Source: Bog-756 sp963699105
Lineage (GTDB): Bacteria > Actinomycetota > Acidimicrobiia > Acidimicrobiales > RAAP-2
NCBI GenBank assembly: GCA_963699105.1
Contig: CAVOTI010000001.1
Coordinates: 558,001 to 622,000 of the forward strand
Length of the DNA: 64,000 nt
Direction: 5' to 3'
The translations under genes were made by a program, and so were the position numbers. The notes below the pieces were generated by a model. The model was not told the origin of the DNA and searched no databases. It saw nothing but the letters and a program-made list of their open reading frames with translations. Below, piece after piece: positions 43,102 through 51,353 of this stretch (the stretch's first letter is position 1; every line of letters starts with the position of its first letter).

Positions 43102-44349
43102 GTGTTCGAATGGTCCGAAGAGCAACTGATGGTCCGGGATGCCATCCGCCGCTTCATCGACGCTGACGTGGTGCCGAATATCGAGGCGCTCGAGCACGGC
43201 GACCTGCCTCCCTACGACATCATCCGCAAACTGTTTGCCACATTCGGCATGGACCAGCTGGCCCGTGATCGCTTCAAGAAGCAGCTGGAACGCAAGGCGG
43301 CTTCGGGGGACGACCAGGCGGTGCCGACCCACAGCGGCCCGTCCGGACGTGGCGGTGACGGAGGGGCGGCCGCCCTCACCCTCATCCCGATCATCGAGCT
43401 GTGCCACTACTGCCCCGGAATCGTCACGGCCATGGGGGTGAGCACCGGCCTGGCCGGTGGGACCATCATGAAGCAGGGAACACCAGCGCAGATGGAGCGG
43501 TGGGGACTCGACCTGCTCACCGGCGACAAAGTGGGCGCCTGGGCCATCACCGAACCCGACTCGGGATCGGACGCCTTGGGCGGAATGAAATCGACCGCCC
43601 GGCGCGACGGTGACGAGTACATCTTGAACGGCAACAAGACCTTCATCACCAACGGGCCCTACGCCGACACCATCGTGTTCTACGCCAAACTCGACGACGG
43701 ATCCGATACGCCGATCCGCGACCGGCAGGTCCTCACATTCGTCCTCGACAAGGGGACGGCGGGGCTGGAGCAGTCCAAGCCATTCCGGAAGATGGGACTC
43801 CACTCCTCTCCCACCGGTGAACTGTTCCTGGCTGACGTCCGGGTGGGCAAGGACCACCTGCTGGGCGAGACGGAGGACGAACGGGCGGGCAGCGGGCGGG
43901 ATTCGGCCAAGGGCAACTTCGTCACCGAGCGGGCCGGCCTGGCCGCCATGTCCCTCGGCCTGATCGAGGAGTGCCTGAAGCTTTCGGTCGACTACGCCAA
44001 GAACCGCATGCTGTGGGGACAGCCGATCGGGGACCGCCAGCTCATCCAGCTCAAACTGGCCAAGATGGAGGTGGCGCGCCTGAACGTGCAGAACCTGGTC
44101 TTCCGCCACATCGAGCTGTCCGAAGCCGGCAAGAGCCTGTCCTTGGCCGAGGCCTCAGCCATGAAGCTCTACTCGGCCCAGGCCGCCTCCGAGGTGGCCA
44201 TGGAGGCGGTGCAGCTGTTCGGGGGCAACGGATACATGGCCGAGTTCCGGGTGGAACAGCTGGCCAGGGACGCCAAGGTGTTCCAGATCTACGCCGGCAC
44301 CGACGAGATCCAGGTCACACACATCGCCAAGGATCTCCTGAGCCACTGA
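43102..44349 (+). CDS. Acyl-CoA dehydrogenase
   Basis: FAD-dependent alpha,beta-dehydrogenation of an acyl-CoA. The GTG at 43102 follows GGAGG at six bases. Flavin-binding motifs WAITEPDSGSDALGG and ILNGNKTFITNG are normal, as is LFGGNGYMAEF. The usual catalytic Glu of YEGT is Ala here (IYAGTDEIQ, ~residue 396). A Glu at ~275 (TERAGLAAMSLG) lies where isovaleryl-CoA dehydrogenase keeps its base, so a branched-chain or long-chain substrate is favoured. A Gly/Asp-rich insert (DDQAVPTHSGPSGRGG) interrupts the N-terminal helical domain. Confidence 0.92.
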   Translation: MFEWSEEQLMVRDAIRRFIDADVVPNIEALEHGDLPPYDIIRKLFATFGMDQLARDRFKKQLERKAASGDDQAVPTHSGPSGRGGDGGAAALTLIPIIELCHYCPGIVTAMGVSTGLAGGTIMKQGTPAQMERWGLDLLTGDKVGAWAITEPDSGSDALGGMKSTARRDGDEYILNGNKTFITNGPYADTIVFYAKLDDGSDTPIRDRQVLTFVLDKGTAGLEQSKPFRKMGLHSSPTGELFLADVRVGKDHLLGETEDERAGSGRDSAKGNFVTERAGLAAMSLGLIEECLKLSVDYAKNRMLWGQPIGDRQLIQLKLAKMEVARLNVQNLVFRHIELSEAGKSLSLAEASAMKLYSAQAASEVAMEAVQLFGGNGYMAEFRVEQLARDAKVFQIYAGTDEIQVTHIAKDLLSH

Positions 44350-44476
44350 CCGGGCCCACGCTGGGCACCGGGCACCGGGGGATCCGGCCCCGGCACCCAC
44401 GGCCCAGGGCCTAGGGCCGGGCGCCGAAACGGCAGCGCGGAACTGGCAAGTGAGTTCGGACCGATAACGTTGTCCG

Positions 44477-45424
44477 ATGGGCCTCAGAAAACCGTTCCGA
44501 ACTTCAGATCCGATCGAGTTGGCCCTGCCCCGCTCGTTCGAGGCCCGCTACGGTTCCGGCGCCGAGCGCGGCCTCTGCCTGGGGGGTGGCGGGCTCTTCT
44601 TCGTGGCCTGGCAGGTCTCCTACCTGCACACCCTGGCCACCCTGGGCGTCCGGGTCGACAACGCCGACCGGGTGATCGGCACGTCGGCGGGCTCCCTGGT
44701 GTCCTCGTCGGTCAGCGCCGGGAGGTTGAAGCTGCTTCACACCGGGGTGTCCCTACTATCCAAGGTGCCCGCCCTGATATCGGTGCTGGCACCGGCGGGC
44801 AGACTGGTTCCGAGTCAGAACCGGGCGCTCGAGCTGTTCATCAAGGCGACCGACGCCGATCCGGTGACCGTCCAGACCATCGGCCACGCCGCCCTGGCCG
44901 CGGTGACGCCCGCACCCGAGGTGACCCGCCGAAATATCTCCCTGGTCCTGGGGCCCGGCGCCTGGCCCTCGGAAGCCCTCCACATCACGTGCGTCGACGC
45001 CTATACCGGTGAGCGGTGCGTGGTGACGAGGGCGGCGGATGTGCCGGTGGCCCGGGCGGTGGCGGCCAGTACCGCGGTACCGGGGATCTTCGCCCCTCAA
45101 CCGATCGCCGACCGGCGCTGCATGGACGGCGGCACCGGCGGTACCGGACTCCACCTCGACCTGGTGGCCGGAGCCGGACGGGTGGTGGTCCTGGCCCTGA
45201 CCGATGGTTCCGACATGACCGAGGGCATGATGACCTCGCCGGCAGGCCAGGTCGAACAAGAGCTCGACGACCTGAGGGCCTCCGGATCCGAGGTGATGGT
45301 CCGCCGGCCCACCCAGGTCGATCTCATGGAGCTCATGTCCCCGACGTCGGTGCCGACAGCCCTGGAGATGGGATCGCGACAGGCGGCAGACGACGCCGCC
45401 GAGTTGGCCGAGTTCTGGAGCTGA
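44477..45424 (+). CDS. Patatin-like phospholipase
   Basis: A Ser-Asp dyad lipid acyl hydrolase. The oxyanion loop LCLGGGGLFFVAWQ, nucleophile GTSAGS (~residue 73) and DGG motif (~217) are all present. The STAVPGIFAPQPI segment before the catalytic Asp is typical. 315 residues without a signal peptide or extra domain. The substrate is unknown. It is transcribed from its own start 127 bases after the acyl-CoA dehydrogenase gene and converges with plsX. Confidence 0.92.
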   Translation: MGLRKPFRTSDPIELALPRSFEARYGSGAERGLCLGGGGLFFVAWQVSYLHTLATLGVRVDNADRVIGTSAGSLVSSSVSAGRLKLLHTGVSLLSKVPALISVLAPAGRLVPSQNRALELFIKATDADPVTVQTIGHAALAAVTPAPEVTRRNISLVLGPGAWPSEALHITCVDAYTGERCVVTRAADVPVARAVAASTAVPGIFAPQPIADRRCMDGGTGGTGLHLDLVAGAGRVVVLALTDGSDMTEGMMTSPAGQVEQELDDLRASGSEVMVRRPTQVDLMELMSPTSVPTALEMGSRQAADDAAELAEFWS

Positions 45425-45481
45425 GCGGCGGGCGGTCCCGGCGGCGGCCCGGTGGCCTCCCGTCGCCCGGAGGACGGTCGC

Positions 45482-46519
45482 TCAGTCGACAGCCGCGGCA
45501 TCGGTGACCGACGAGGCCACCGCCTCGACCAGCCCGCCGACGGCCAGGTCGTGAGCCACGGTGATGGCATTCACCACCGCCACCGACGACGACGAACCGT
45601 GGCTGATCACGCAGACGCCGTCGACGCCCAGCAGCATCGCTCCCCCGGTGGTCTCGGGGTCGAGGTCAGCGGCCAGCGGCAGCAGATGGGGGTAGAGGGC
45701 GTCGGCGGCATCCTGCAGCTCGGGACGCCCGAGGATGCCGGTCAGCGCACCGATCAGGAATCGCATCGCCCCTTCGAGGGTCTTGAGGGCGACGTTCCCG
45801 GTGAAGCCGTCGGTGACGATGACGTCGGCGATCCCCTCGAAGAAATCGCGACCCTCGACGTTGCCCACGAAATCGAAACCCGTCCCACCGGCACCTTCGG
45901 TCAAAAGCGAGTGGGTCTCCTTCTCGAGGGGAGTGCCTTTGGACTTCTCCTCGCCAATCGACAGCAGTGCCACCCGGGGTTGTTCCACGTTGTAACGTTT
46001 CCGGGCGAAAGCCGCCCCCATCTGGGCGAACTGGACCAGCATCTGGGGGGTGCACTCGGCGTTGGCACCCGAATCGAGCAGAACGGTGGGCCACGGCCCC
46101 CCGGGATTGGGTATCGGAGTGGCGATGGCCGGGCGGACCACGCGGGGGAGTCTGCCCATCCGCAACAGGGCCGAGGCCATGGCCGCTCCGGTGTTCCCGG
46201 CCGACACCATGGCCAAGGCTTTCCCGTCCCGTACCGCCTCGGCCGCCCTCACCAGTGACGAATCCTTCTTCTTGCGGACGGCCTGGCCCGGGTCGTCGTC
46301 CATGCCGATCACCTGACTGGCCGGGAGGTAGGGCAGGTCGCCGATGTCGCCCATCTCTCCGGGGGGGCCTATCAGCACCACCTTGATGTCGGTCTTCTCG
46401 GCGATCTGGCGGGCGCCCGCCACGATCTCACCCGGTGCGCGGTCACCGCCCATGGCATCGACAGCCACCGGGAGCGCGTCGAACGCCTCACCCTTCGGGC
46501 GCTCACCCCGCCGCGCCAC
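45482..46519 (-). CDS. plsX: Phosphate acyltransferase PlsX
   Basis: Makes acyl-phosphate from acyl-ACP for phospholipid synthesis. AVDAMGGD, the family signature, begins near residue 17; MVSAGNTGAAMASALLRMGR and DGFTGNVALKTLEGAMRFL follow. The GTG start at 46519 shares one base with the rpmF stop (TAGTG). The 345-residue length is standard. It is downstream of rpmF and DUF177, a conserved order; acpP would be expected next but is displaced by the plus-strand block. Confidence 0.96.
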   Translation of the reverse strand: MARRGERPKGEAFDALPVAVDAMGGDRAPGEIVAGARQIAEKTDIKVVLIGPPGEMGDIGDLPYLPASQVIGMDDDPGQAVRKKKDSSLVRAAEAVRDGKALAMVSAGNTGAAMASALLRMGRLPRVVRPAIATPIPNPGGPWPTVLLDSGANAECTPQMLVQFAQMGAAFARKRYNVEQPRVALLSIGEEKSKGTPLEKETHSLLTEGAGGTGFDFVGNVEGRDFFEGIADVIVTDGFTGNVALKTLEGAMRFLIGALTGILGRPELQDAADALYPHLLPLAADLDPETTGGAMLLGVDGVCVISHGSSSSVAVVNAITVAHDLAVGGLVEAVASSVTDAAAVD

Positions 46520-46698
46520 TAGTCGACTTCGAGGGCCTGACGGCCTTTGTACCAACCACAGTTCGGGCACACCACATGGGGGGTCTTGGCCGTGGTGCAC
46601 TGGGGACAGACAGAACGCGCCGGCGCCTTCAGCACCCAATTGGATGCCCGGCGGCTTCGGCTCTTCGACTTGGAGGTCTTCTTCTTCGGGACGGCCAT
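46519..46698 (-). CDS. rpmF: 50S ribosomal protein L32
   Basis: A 59-residue ribosomal protein too short for a routine search but certain here. It starts MAVPKKKTSKSKSRSRR and carries the zinc pattern CPQC...CPNC with a C-terminal GWYKGRQALEVD. It sits between the DUF177 gene and plsX, the classical order. A GGATCTCACCCCT leader separates it from the DUF177 stop by 30 bases; the plsX start overlaps its stop. Confidence 0.97.
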   Translation of the reverse strand: MAVPKKKTSKSKSRSRRASNWVLKAPARSVCPQCTTAKTPHVVCPNCGWYKGRQALEVD

Positions 46699-46728
46699 AG
46701 GGGTGAGATCCTAGGCGAAATTGCGGCC

Positions 46729-47247
46729 TCAGGAATCCCGGAGGACGTCGAGAGCCGCCCAACGGGGGTCGGCGGTGGGAGCGCAGGTGCAGGTGGCCCT
46801 GTTCCGATTGGTGCCGCACTGCGGACAGAGTCCGAGGCAATCGGGCGAGCACAGCGGAGCCAGGGGCAGCTCGAGCAGCACTGCGTCCCGGGTCAGGGGC
46901 TCGAGGTCGAGCTCGTCCCCGGTCAACGGATAGGCGTCCTCGTCCTGATGGGCCGAAGTGCTCGGCACGTACCGCTCACGGAGTTCGGCGGCGACCGTCC
47001 CCACGGCCGGCCCTCCGCAGCGACGGCACTCCCCTTCCCAGGGGGCGATCACGGTACCGGTGACGGTGATCCCCCCCGGATACGACGACAGGGTCACCTC
47101 GGTGGTGACGGGTCGGCCTTCCGGGACCGAGACCCCGACCACGGCCAGATCGTCGATGACCCCCCGGCGCACCTCGTGGCGGGTGATCCCAGCCGCCTTG
47201 CGGAGGGCGGCCACCCGGACGAGGAAGGGACGCGCCGACCGCCGCAC
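46729..47247 (-). CDS. DUF177/YceD family protein, zinc-ribbon type
   Basis: A conserved protein linked to 23S rRNA or L32 maturation in other bacteria. The beta-rich domain reads EVTLSSYPGGITVTGTVIAPWEGECRRCGGP, and the C-terminal cluster CSPDCLGLCPQCGTNRNRATCTC holds paired cysteines. The start is uncertain: the GTG at 47247 yields 172 residues and matches the usual arginine-rich opening (RPFLVRVAALRK); GTG 47265 is the alternative. It precedes rpmF. Confidence 0.88.
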   Translation of the reverse strand: MRRSARPFLVRVAALRKAAGITRHEVRRGVIDDLAVVGVSVPEGRPVTTEVTLSSYPGGITVTGTVIAPWEGECRRCGGPAVGTVAAELRERYVPSTSAHQDEDAYPLTGDELDLEPLTRDAVLLELPLAPLCSPDCLGLCPQCGTNRNRATCTCAPTADPRWAALDVLRDS

Positions 47248-47278
47248 TTTGCCGCGGCTCCCCACCGATCGGGCCGAT

Positions 47279-47890
47279 TCAGGCAAGGTCCTGGTCGAAG
47301 AAGCCTTCGGGATCGTCGACGCCCAGCCGGTCGGCACCGGGAGCGCTCGATGCCAGCGAGGTGACCCCGCCCTCGCCGATCTCCACCTTGGGCAACGGGG
47401 AGACCTGGAGCTTCTCCCGGCCCGCTTGCACGGTCTTCATGGTCCGGTCCAAGACGATCTCGAAACTGGCCAGCTTCTGGTCGGCGTAGTCCTCGGCTTC
47501 GTGGCGGAGTCGGCGAGCCTCCTCGTTGGCATCGTCGAGAATGCGCTGGGCCACGTGGTTCGCCTGGCGTACGATCTCGGTCCGCTGGACCATCCGCTCG
47601 GCCTGGACCCGCACCTCCTCCAACAGCACGTCTGCCTCCCGCGCCTTTTCGGCCAGGAACTCCTCACGTTCCTTGAGCAGCCAACGAGCCTGACGAAGCT
47701 CGTCGGGCATCCGGTCCAGTGCGGCCTGCAACAACTCGGCCAGATCTTCACGCGACACGAGAACCGATGCCGACAGGGGCATGGCCTTGGCCGTCTGCAC
47801 CAGATCGAGAGCACCTCGGATCAGGGTCTCGGCGTCGTGCTCCTGGCCGGCCACCCGCTGTTGATCGAGATCCTCGAAGAGATCACTCAC
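47279..47890 (-). CDS. SepIVA-like DivIVA-family coiled-coil protein
   Basis: A soluble coiled-coil protein related to the DivIVA-like septation protein SepIVA of mycobacteria, which also lies next to the DUF177 gene. N-terminal part has MPLSASVLVSREDLAELLQAALDRMP, then a long heptad region (READVLLEEVRVQAERMVQRTEIVRQANHVA), and DQKLASFEIVLDRTMKTV near the end. The GTG at 47890 was preferred over a TTG at 47896 because AGGAGA lies nine bases upstream of the GTG. It overlaps coaD by eight bases. Role in division is by homology. Confidence 0.88.
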   Translation of the reverse strand: MSDLFEDLDQQRVAGQEHDAETLIRGALDLVQTAKAMPLSASVLVSREDLAELLQAALDRMPDELRQARWLLKEREEFLAEKAREADVLLEEVRVQAERMVQRTEIVRQANHVAQRILDDANEEARRLRHEAEDYADQKLASFEIVLDRTMKTVQAGREKLQVSPLPKVEIGEGGVTSLASSAPGADRLGVDDPEGFFDQDLA

Positions 47891-48365
47891 CGGCAAACTT
47901 CTCCTGCAACCTGAGGGCGACCACCTTGGGGACGAAGGAGGTGACGTCGCCGCCGAAACGGGCCACCTCTCTCAACAGCCGCGAGGCGATGAAGGAGTGG
48001 GCCGAACTGGTGGGGATGAACAGGGTCTCCACCCCGGAGAGCTGCTTGTTCATCTGGGCCATCTGCAGCTCGTTCTCGAAGTCGGACACCGCCCTCAGCC
48101 CCTTGACGATGGCGCTGGCCCCCACATCGTGAGCCACGTTCACCACCAGGGTGGACACCGAGACGATTCTCACGTTGACCAGGTGGTCCAGCGACTCCTC
48201 GAGCATCTCTTGGCGCTCGTCCAGCTCGAACAGCGCCTCGGACTTCTGGGGGTTGCGCAACGTCGCCACCACCACCTCGTCGAACAAGCGTGCCGCACGC
48301 TCGATCACCTCGAGGTGCCCATTGTGAACCGGGTCGAAGGACCCGGGGATCAGCGCAATCCTCAC
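47883..48365 (-). CDS. coaD: Phosphopantetheine adenylyltransferase
   Basis: Fourth step of coenzyme A synthesis: transfers AMP to 4'-phosphopantetheine. IPGSFDPVHNGHLEVIERAA contains the HxGH nucleotide motif; a second motif SSAHSFIASRLLREVARFGGD is the actinobacterial form of the S-x-R loop. The GTG start overlaps the rsmD stop. 160 residues. The rsmD-coaD pairing is common in bacteria. Confidence 0.96.
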   Translation of the reverse strand: MRIALIPGSFDPVHNGHLEVIERAARLFDEVVVATLRNPQKSEALFELDERQEMLEESLDHLVNVRIVSVSTLVVNVAHDVGASAIVKGLRAVSDFENELQMAQMNKQLSGVETLFIPTSSAHSFIASRLLREVARFGGDVTSFVPKVVALRLQEKFAGE

Positions 48366-48919
48366 TTGGCACCTTCCTTCGTGGCCAGTTCCGGGCGGGC
48401 AACGGTCACGATCGTACCTCCATAACGCTTGGTTTTGATGGCTCCCCAACCGTGAGGTGGGACGATCTCGGTGGTGGACTCGAGCACGGCGAGGTCGGCC
48501 GGCAACTGGACGACCAGCGTCGGCCAGCGGTCATAGTCGTACGGGGGGTCGCACAGGACGAGGTCGTAACGGGATGCGGTATTCGCCACCCAGGTGTCGA
48601 CGTCGGCCCGCACCACGGTGGCATCCCCGGAACGCTCACCGTCGGCCAACCCCACCGATTCGAGATTTCGCCGGATGGCGGCCAGGCACAGCGGATCACG
48701 ATCGACGAAGGTCACTGACGCCGCTCCCCGGGACAGTGCCTCGATTCCGAGGGCGCCGGAACCGGCGAACAGGTCGGCCACCTGCAGGCCCTCCACGCCG
48801 CCCAGACTGAACAGGACGTCGAAGATCGCCTCTCGCACCCGGTCGGTGGTGGGCCGCACCCCGGCACCGACGGGGGCGGCCAGGCGTCGGCCACGGAGCT
48901 CTCCCCCGATCACGCGCAC
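48362..48919 (-). CDS. rsmD: 16S rRNA (guanine(966)-N2)-methyltransferase RsmD
   Basis: Methylates G966 of 16S rRNA using S-adenosylmethionine. Begins MRVIGGELRGRRLAAP; SAM loop DLFAGSGALGIEALSRGA; catalytic LCDPPYDYD. 185 residues. It leads the rsmD-coaD-sepIVA-DUF177-rpmF-plsX string. A 138-base gap containing only GC-rich sequence separates it from recG. Confidence 0.94.
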   Translation of the reverse strand: MRVIGGELRGRRLAAPVGAGVRPTTDRVREAIFDVLFSLGGVEGLQVADLFAGSGALGIEALSRGAASVTFVDRDPLCLAAIRRNLESVGLADGERSGDATVVRADVDTWVANTASRYDLVLCDPPYDYDRWPTLVVQLPADLAVLESTTEIVPPHGWGAIKTKRYGGTIVTVARPELATKEGAK

Positions 48920-49057
48920 GACCGAAACTCCTGGACACCCATGTGATCAGACTACCGGCCACGGCCCGGCGCCCCAGTCCAACGGGCCCCCGACCGACGG
49001 GCTCGTCGACCGGGGCCCGGAGCCGCGGCCGGACAGACCCCGGCGTCGGAGGTCCGT

Positions 49058-51211
49058 TCAGCTCTTGAAGAGGAACTCGGCCTCATCCTCGTCGATGAAG
49101 ATGCGCAGCTCGTCCATCACCAGCTGGTGCCGGGCGAGATCCGGGTCGTCACCGACCACCTCTTCGGCCACGGCCCGCGCCTGGTCGACCAGGTCGCGGT
49201 CGGACAGCAGCTTGGCCAGCTTGAGATCGCTCCTGCCCTTCTGGCGGGCTCCGAGGATGGTCCCCTCTCCCCGGAGCTCGAGATCGACATCGGCCAGCTC
49301 GAAGCCGTCACTGGTGCGCTCCATGGCCGACAGCCGGGTGGCGGCCTCGGGTGCGTCGCTCTCGGACAAGAGATAGCACCACGACCGGTCGCGGCCACGG
49401 CCCACCCGCCCCCGCAGCTGGTGCAGCTGGGCGATACCGAACCGGTCAGCGTCCTCGATGACCATCACGGTGGCCTCGGGGATGTCGACTCCCACCTCGA
49501 TCACCGTGGTGGCCACCAGCACGTCGATGCCCCCGGCCCGGAACTCGCTCATCACCCGCTCCTTTTCGGACGAGGGCAGCTGGCCGTGGAGAAGGCCCAC
49601 CCGCAGTCCGGCCAGCTCGGCCCCGGCCAGGCGATCGGCCTCGGCTACCGCCGAAGTCGCCTGGACCCGTTCGGAACCGTCGACCAGCGGGCACACCACG
49701 AACGCCCGCCTCCTCTCGGCCACCTCGGCCCGGATCCGCGACCAGGCCTCCTCGGCCTCGAGCGGCGTCCGGAGCCACTGGGTCGAGACCGGCTGACGCC
49801 CCTCGGGCAGTTCGTCGATGATAGTCATGTCCAGATCCCCGAACACCACCATGGCTGCCGTCCTCGGGATGGGGGTGGCCGTCATCACCAGGAGGTCGGG
49901 GTCGTGGCCGGTACCGTCGGTCCCCCGGCCCTTGGCCTTCAGGGCCGCCCGCTGTTCCACTCCGAACCGGTGCTGCTCGTCGATGACCACCACCCCGAGC
50001 GACGAGAACCCGACCTGGTCGGTGAGCAGCGCATGCGTCCCGATCAGCAGGTCGACCGTGCCGTCGGCCAGTCCTCGATGGAGGGCGGCCCGTTCGGGCG
50101 CCCCGGTGCGGTTGGTGAGGAGGGCCACCTTCAGGGGACGCTCGCCGTCCAGCGTGGCCGGGTCGGGGACGGTGAGCCCGTCCACCAGGGCCCGTACCCC
50201 GGCGGCGTGCTGTTCGGCCAGCACCTCGGTGGGAGCCATCAAGGCTGCCTGGTGGCCGCCCTCCACGGCGGTGAGCATGGCGCCCACCGCCACCACCGTC
50301 TTGCCCGAACCCACGTCCCCCTGGAGCAGGCGGTGCATGGGCAGGTCGGTGGCCAGATCGCCGCGGATCGTCTCCAGGGCCCGTCGTTGCGCCCGGGTCG
50401 GCCGGAACGGGAGGCCGGCCAGGAAACGCTCGGTGAGGGTCGGAGAACCGTCGTCCCGGGCCACCACGTGCCGTATGCCCCTGGCATCACTTTGCAATCG
50501 GTTCTGGCGCAGGACCAGGGCCAGCTGTAGACGGAACAGCTCGTCGAATGCCAGTCGCCGGCGGGCGGGACCGTGGTCGGCCATGGCCAGCGGCCGGTGG
50601 ATGCCGTTGAAGGCGGTGGTCCGATCGACCAGCCCGTACTGACGCCGGGTCCGGGTCGACAACGGCTCGGCGAATGTGCCGGCCCGGTCGAGGGCCTCAC
50701 CGACGAACCCGCTGATGCCGGCCGAGGTGAGGTTGGCCTTCTCCGACAGCGGGTAGACGGGATAGACCTTTCCCGACTGCCCCCCGGCTCCGCCGTCGTC
50801 GACGGCCGTCCGAAGGACCTCGGCGGTCGGGTTGGTCAACTGCAGAGCTCCCCGGTACGACCCGATGGACCCGAAGAACAGCACCAGCGTGCCCACCGGG
50901 AGCTGGCGGGCCCTCCACGGCTGGTTGAAGAAGACCACGCTCAGCCGGCCGGTCCCGTCGGCTATCTCCACCACCACCCGGGACGGTGAGCGGCGTCGGC
51001 CCCGTCCGTATCCCGAGCTGGGAGCGCTCACCTTGGACACCGTGGCCACCACCGAGGCCTTGTCTCCCTCGGCCAGGTCGGCGATGGGGACGAGTCGCGT
51101 GCCGTCGATGTAGCGTCGCGGATAGTAGGTGATCAGATCGAGGACCGACTCGATGTCGAGGGCGGCCAGCTCCTGTTCGAGCTTGGGTCCGACACCGTTG
51201 AGTACCGACAC
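49058..51211 (-). CDS. recG: ATP-dependent DNA helicase RecG
   Basis: Remodels stalled replication forks. N-terminal wedge starts LNGVGPKLEQELAALDI; helicase motifs are GDVGSGKTVVAVGAM (Walker A), VVIDEQHRFG (DExH), LVMTATPIPRT (III) and QLRGRVGRG (VI). 717 residues is near normal. The GTG at 51211 is the first start in this frame; the frame stays open upstream to the neighbouring gene but offers only a CTG, so a slightly longer protein is possible. Confidence 0.95.
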   Translation of the reverse strand: MSVLNGVGPKLEQELAALDIESVLDLITYYPRRYIDGTRLVPIADLAEGDKASVVATVSKVSAPSSGYGRGRRRSPSRVVVEIADGTGRLSVVFFNQPWRARQLPVGTLVLFFGSIGSYRGALQLTNPTAEVLRTAVDDGGAGGQSGKVYPVYPLSEKANLTSAGISGFVGEALDRAGTFAEPLSTRTRRQYGLVDRTTAFNGIHRPLAMADHGPARRRLAFDELFRLQLALVLRQNRLQSDARGIRHVVARDDGSPTLTERFLAGLPFRPTRAQRRALETIRGDLATDLPMHRLLQGDVGSGKTVVAVGAMLTAVEGGHQAALMAPTEVLAEQHAAGVRALVDGLTVPDPATLDGERPLKVALLTNRTGAPERAALHRGLADGTVDLLIGTHALLTDQVGFSSLGVVVIDEQHRFGVEQRAALKAKGRGTDGTGHDPDLLVMTATPIPRTAAMVVFGDLDMTIIDELPEGRQPVSTQWLRTPLEAEEAWSRIRAEVAERRRAFVVCPLVDGSERVQATSAVAEADRLAGAELAGLRVGLLHGQLPSSEKERVMSEFRAGGIDVLVATTVIEVGVDIPEATVMVIEDADRFGIAQLHQLRGRVGRGRDRSWCYLLSESDAPEAATRLSAMERTSDGFELADVDLELRGEGTILGARQKGRSDLKLAKLLSDRDLVDQARAVAEEVVGDDPDLARHQLVMDELRIFIDEDEAEFLFKS

Positions 51212-51353
51212 CGGCCGTTCGGCCAGTCCGCCGAGCTTGCGGCCGGTGGCGGATCCCGGGGCCGCTCCGGCCGTGGGGGGCGCAGAGGCCGGCGAACCAC
51301 GGGCGCCGGACCGGCGGGTCGGGCTGGTCCGGGAACCGATCGGGGGGGCTCGC

